NCBI RefSeq assembly: GCF_024741815.1
Contig: NZ_CP102951.1
Span: forward strand, 496,001-560,000
Source of the DNA: Pseudomonas sp. LS1212
GTDB taxonomy: Bacteria; Pseudomonadota; Gammaproteobacteria; Pseudomonadales; Pseudomonadaceae
Direction: 5' to 3'
Length of the DNA stretch: 64,000 nucleotides
The first letter of the stretch is position 1. Each line of letters starts with the position of its first letter. Below are positions 61,427-64,000 of this stretch, piece by piece. Position numbers and translations under genes: made by a program. Under the pieces are notes generated by a model, which saw only the letters and a program-made list of their open reading frames with translations, searched no databases and was not told the DNA's origin.

Positions 61427-62824
61427 ATGAACGATATTTCCGCTCCCGAGCAATACGATCTGCAAACCGCTGCCCTCAAGGTGCCACCGCATTCCATCGA
61501 GGCCGAACAGGCTGTGCTCGGTGGCTTGATGCTGGACAACAACGCCTGGGAGCGTGTGCTCGATCAAGTTTCCGACGGCGATTTCTACCGGCATGACCAC
61601 CGCCTGATTTTCCGTGCGATCGTTAAACTGGCCGATCAAAACACCCCGTTCGACGTGGTGACGCTGCACGAGCAACTGGACAAGGAAGGGCAAAGCTCCC
61701 AGATCGGCGGCCTCGGCTATCTGGGTGAGCTGGCCAAGAACACCCCGTCGGTTGCCAACATCAAGGCCTATGCACAGATCGTTCGCGAGCGGGCGACCCT
61801 TCGGCAACTGATCAGCATCAGCAGCGAGATCGCCGACAGCGCCTTCAACCCACAGGGGCGCAACGCTGCCGAGATCCTCGACGAAGCCGAACGGCAGATC
61901 TTCCAGATCGCCGAGGCCCGGCCGAAAACCGGCGGCCCGGTGAGCGTGAACGACCTGCTGACCAAGGCCATCGACCGCATCGATACCCTGTTCAATACAG
62001 ACAACGCCATTACCGGCCTGTCTACCGGTTATACCGACCTGGATGAGAAGACCAGCGGCCTGCAGCCTGCCGACCTGATCATCGTCGCTGGTCGACCGTC
62101 GATGGGTAAAACCACCTTCGCCATGAACCTGGTGGAAAACGCGGTACTGCGCAGCGAGAAGGCCGTGTTGGTCTACTCCCTCGAGATGCCAGGCGATTCG
62201 CTGATCATGCGTATGCTGTCCTCGCTCGGACGGATTGACCAGACCAAGGTCCGTTCCGGTCGCCTGGACGACGATGATTGGCCGCGCCTGACCTCGGCGG
62301 TCAACCTGCTCAACGACCGCAAACTGTTCATCGACGATACTGCCGGCATCAGCCCGTCGGAGATGCGCGCGCGTACCCGGCGCCTGGTCCGTGAGCACGG
62401 CGAGATCGGCTTGATCATGATCGACTACCTGCAATTGATGCAGATCCCCGGCTCCAGCGGCGACAACCGGACCAACGAGATTTCCGAGATCTCGCGTTCC
62501 CTCAAGGCCCTGGCCAAGGAATTCAACTGCCCGGTAGTGGCCCTGTCGCAGCTCAACCGTTCCCTGGAACAGCGCCCGAACAAGCGCCCGGTGAACTCCG
62601 ACTTGCGTGAATCGGGTGCGATCGAGCAGGATGCCGACGTAATCATGTTCGTTTACCGCGACGAGGTTTATCACCCGGAAACCGAGCACAAGGGCATTGC
62701 CGAGATCATCATCGGCAAGCAGCGGAACGGCCCGATCGGTTTCATTCGCCTGGCCTTTATCGGCAAATACACCCGATTCGAGAACCTGGCGCCGGGCAGC
62801 TACAACTTCGACGACGATGAGTAA
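61427..62824 (+). CDS. dnaB: Replicative DNA helicase DnaB
   Basis: A hexameric 5'-3' helicase at the replication fork. The 465-residue protein has the N-terminal DnaB domain (VPPHSIEAEQAVLGGLMLDN), the RecA-like core with IIVAGRPSMGKTTFAMNL (Walker A), IGLIMIDYLQLMQIPG (Walker B) and LSQLNRSLEQRPNKRPVNSD with DLRESGAIEQDAD. ATG 61427 matches homologues; GTG 61421 is in frame. No intein. Confidence 0.97.
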   Translation: MNDISAPEQYDLQTAALKVPPHSIEAEQAVLGGLMLDNNAWERVLDQVSDGDFYRHDHRLIFRAIVKLADQNTPFDVVTLHEQLDKEGQSSQIGGLGYLGELAKNTPSVANIKAYAQIVRERATLRQLISISSEIADSAFNPQGRNAAEILDEAERQIFQIAEARPKTGGPVSVNDLLTKAIDRIDTLFNTDNAITGLSTGYTDLDEKTSGLQPADLIIVAGRPSMGKTTFAMNLVENAVLRSEKAVLVYSLEMPGDSLIMRMLSSLGRIDQTKVRSGRLDDDDWPRLTSAVNLLNDRKLFIDDTAGISPSEMRARTRRLVREHGEIGLIMIDYLQLMQIPGSSGDNRTNEISEISRSLKALAKEFNCPVVALSQLNRSLEQRPNKRPVNSDLRESGAIEQDADVIMFVYRDEVYHPETEHKGIAEIIIGKQRNGPIGFIRLAFIGKYTRFENLAPGSYNFDDDE

Positions 62825-62862
62825 GCCGGCTGGCCGTCCAGGACGGCCAGCATCTGGTTGGC

Positions 62863-64000
62863 TCAGGTTTGCGACACCAGCGCAAACAACTTCCGGGCTG
62901 ATCGGCTATCGAACGCGGCTCGCCAGATCGGCGAGTGCGCGCGGCCCTGCTGTTCATCGCGTGCCTGAGTCGTACGGCCCAGCCCACTCTGCTTGAGCGT
63001 TTTCAGGTGCCCACCCTTGAGCGAAAACTGCTCGCTCGGCGTGTCGCGTGCGGGGTAGTGGAAGTGCGCATGCCAAAGATCCCGCCTTTCACCTTGTGCA
63101 TCCTTGATCAGGTAAATGTCGAGAAAATGCCTGGCCGTGCCTTTGCCGTGTTCACCTCTGTCCAATAGCTTCACGACGCTGACTTGCTTCATCTTGATCA
63201 GATAGAGCAAGCGGCTGATATCGAGCTTTTCGGGGGCCTTGTACATCTCGATCAGGGTCTGTTCCCCTGTCTTTTTCAGGCGCACGCTGGCGTCCTTGAG
63301 TTGTTCGATCAGTGATCGGGATTCCGTAGAGGCTTGATCTATGGTCGCCGCCTCGATTTCCCGGGCCGTGTTATCGAGTTGTTCGGCCTTGGTCTCCAGG
63401 TATTCCACGATGTTGGTCGGGTTAAGTTTCGCCTGGGCGTCGCGCGTGGCTTTCGCTTGGTCGCGAGTGACCTCGCCCAGCTGAGCTTGCGCACTTTCCA
63501 TCAGCGTGGGCAGCGTGGGGGGAGAGCGGGGCGGGGCTGGAGGCGGCTTGGTCCCTTTCCACCCGCCACCCTGTGGCTTTTCATAGGTCTGGATGGCCGT
63601 TCCCGTGCCGTCGATCGAACCAATGATGTCGACGAACGTCTCGCCATTGTCGGTGACTCGCTCTTGCCCGAGCTTGATCGAGTCGATTCCCCTCTGTTTG
63701 ACCTTGATCAGTTTCCTGCGCGTAGCAGGCGCATGGCTGGGGCCAGGTTGGGCCGGGAGAAAGCCCAGGTCGATGTCGTCGAGTTCTTTGGCGAGTGAGG
63801 CGTTGTCGGTTGATTGCTGATACAACGCTTCAAGGCGAACCTGGCAATCCTGCTCGATGGCCACAAGGCCTTTGACGGTATCTTCCAGATGCTTGCCTTC
63901 GCGCGGGCTGGAGAATTCGCCCCGCATCTGCTCAAACGCGGTCCGGACCGACTCCAGCTGCCTTTGCAGGTGATCAAGCACCGTCATTTGATGGTGCGTG
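62863..64000 (-). CDS. C-terminal part of a large toxin-like protein (DUF6543/dermonecrotic-toxin-type tail), cut by window edge
   Basis: The reverse-strand frame is open from the window edge to a stop at 62863. An ATG at 63987 exists, but no ribosome binding site precedes it and the frame continues upstream, so this is probably the end of a longer protein. About 375 residues are visible: a helical, Gln/Glu-rich part (LDHLQRQLESVRTAFEQMRG), a Pro-rich spacer (GTKPPPAPPRSPPTLPTL), and a C-terminal block RDLWHAHFHYPARDTPSEQF plus SPIWRAAFDSRSARKLFAL. The last block resembles, from memory, the end of large Pseudomonas proteins annotated as dermonecrotic toxin domain (DUF6543). No enzymatic motif is visible. 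Convergent with dnaB. Confidence 0.55.
   Translation of the reverse strand, partial: THHQMTVLDHLQRQLESVRTAFEQMRGEFSSPREGKHLEDTVKGLVAIEQDCQVRLEALYQQSTDNASLAKELDDIDLGFLPAQPGPSHAPATRRKLIKVKQRGIDSIKLGQERVTDNGETFVDIIGSIDGTGTAIQTYEKPQGGGWKGTKPPPAPPRSPPTLPTLMESAQAQLGEVTRDQAKATRDAQAKLNPTNIVEYLETKAEQLDNTAREIEAATIDQASTESRSLIEQLKDASVRLKKTGEQTLIEMYKAPEKLDISRLLYLIKMKQVSVVKLLDRGEHGKGTARHFLDIYLIKDAQGERRDLWHAHFHYPARDTPSEQFSLKGGHLKTLKQSGLGRTTQARDEQQGRAHSPIWRAAFDSRSARKLFALVSQT

Noticed and set aside
1..64000. CRISPR array, rRNA genes, prophage or replication origin
   Set aside because: No regularly spaced repeats, rRNA sequence, phage structural genes or clustered DnaA boxes were seen.

Overview
The window is chromosomal DNA from a Pseudomonas of the P. 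putida / P. fluorescens type. The evidence is gene content and order (tolC | thiC, parE-parC, serB, psd, motAB, queG, nnr-tsaE-amiB-mutL-miaA-hfq-hflXKC-hisZ-purA, rnr-rlmB, rpsF-rpsR-rplI-dnaB), high GC with G/C-ending codons, and two REP-type inverted repeats of the kind common in this genus. No name or accession was available, so this is inference from recalled synteny.

Layout. 1-5.6 kb: the 3' truncated tolC (minus), then a TPP-riboswitch-controlled thiC and the pyrimidine transporter cytX, split by a perfect REP hairpin, then a DUF3298 lipoprotein. 5.7-18 kb: nudF-yqiB-cpdA-yqiA-parE-(phytase-like)-(retropepsin)-parC, a PqiC-type lipoprotein, AhpA/YtjB and serB. 18-22.3 kb (minus): HPP-family protein, psd, rhdA and an HDOD protein. 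22.3-29 kb: motAB behind a sigma-28-like promoter, a caspase-like protein lacking its catalytic His, rsgA, orn, a TRIC-type membrane protein and queG. 29-42 kb: the long nnr to purA run of tRNA modification, cell-wall, repair, Hfq and HflKC genes. 42-46.7 kb: a chemoreceptor and a two-gene ferric-iron ABC transporter. 55-64 kb: two identical tRNA-Leu(CAG) genes, rnr-rlmB, the ribosomal protein operon, dnaB, and the C-terminal part of a toxin-like protein running off the window.

The accessory region is 46.7-55.0 kb, between the iron transporter and the tRNA-Leu pair. It holds the remains of a colicin-V-type (class II microcin) secretion locus. In order: a HlyD/CvaA-type adaptor (frameshifted by one extra G in a G5 run), a small four-helix membrane protein (candidate immunity), a glycine-zipper peptide precursor with a ColV-like double-glycine leader, a JmjC/cupin-type Fe(II)/2-oxoglutarate oxygenase with a winged-helix-like tail, a C39-peptidase ABC exporter and a dedicated TolC-like outer-membrane protein. 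The precursor gene is not visible as one ORF because an IS2-subgroup IS3-family element (48722..50048, 5-bp GTGGT target duplication) landed next to the leader cleavage-site codons. Removing the element and one GTGGT copy restores a 104-codon precursor: a 15-residue leader aligning end to end with the ColV leader, then an 89-residue Gly/Ala-rich core. Pairing a leader-directed exporter with a JmjC-type hydroxylase suggests an oxygenase-modified microcin that I do not recognise as described. In this strain it looks inactivated twice (IS and frameshift), unless the frameshift is a sequencing error.
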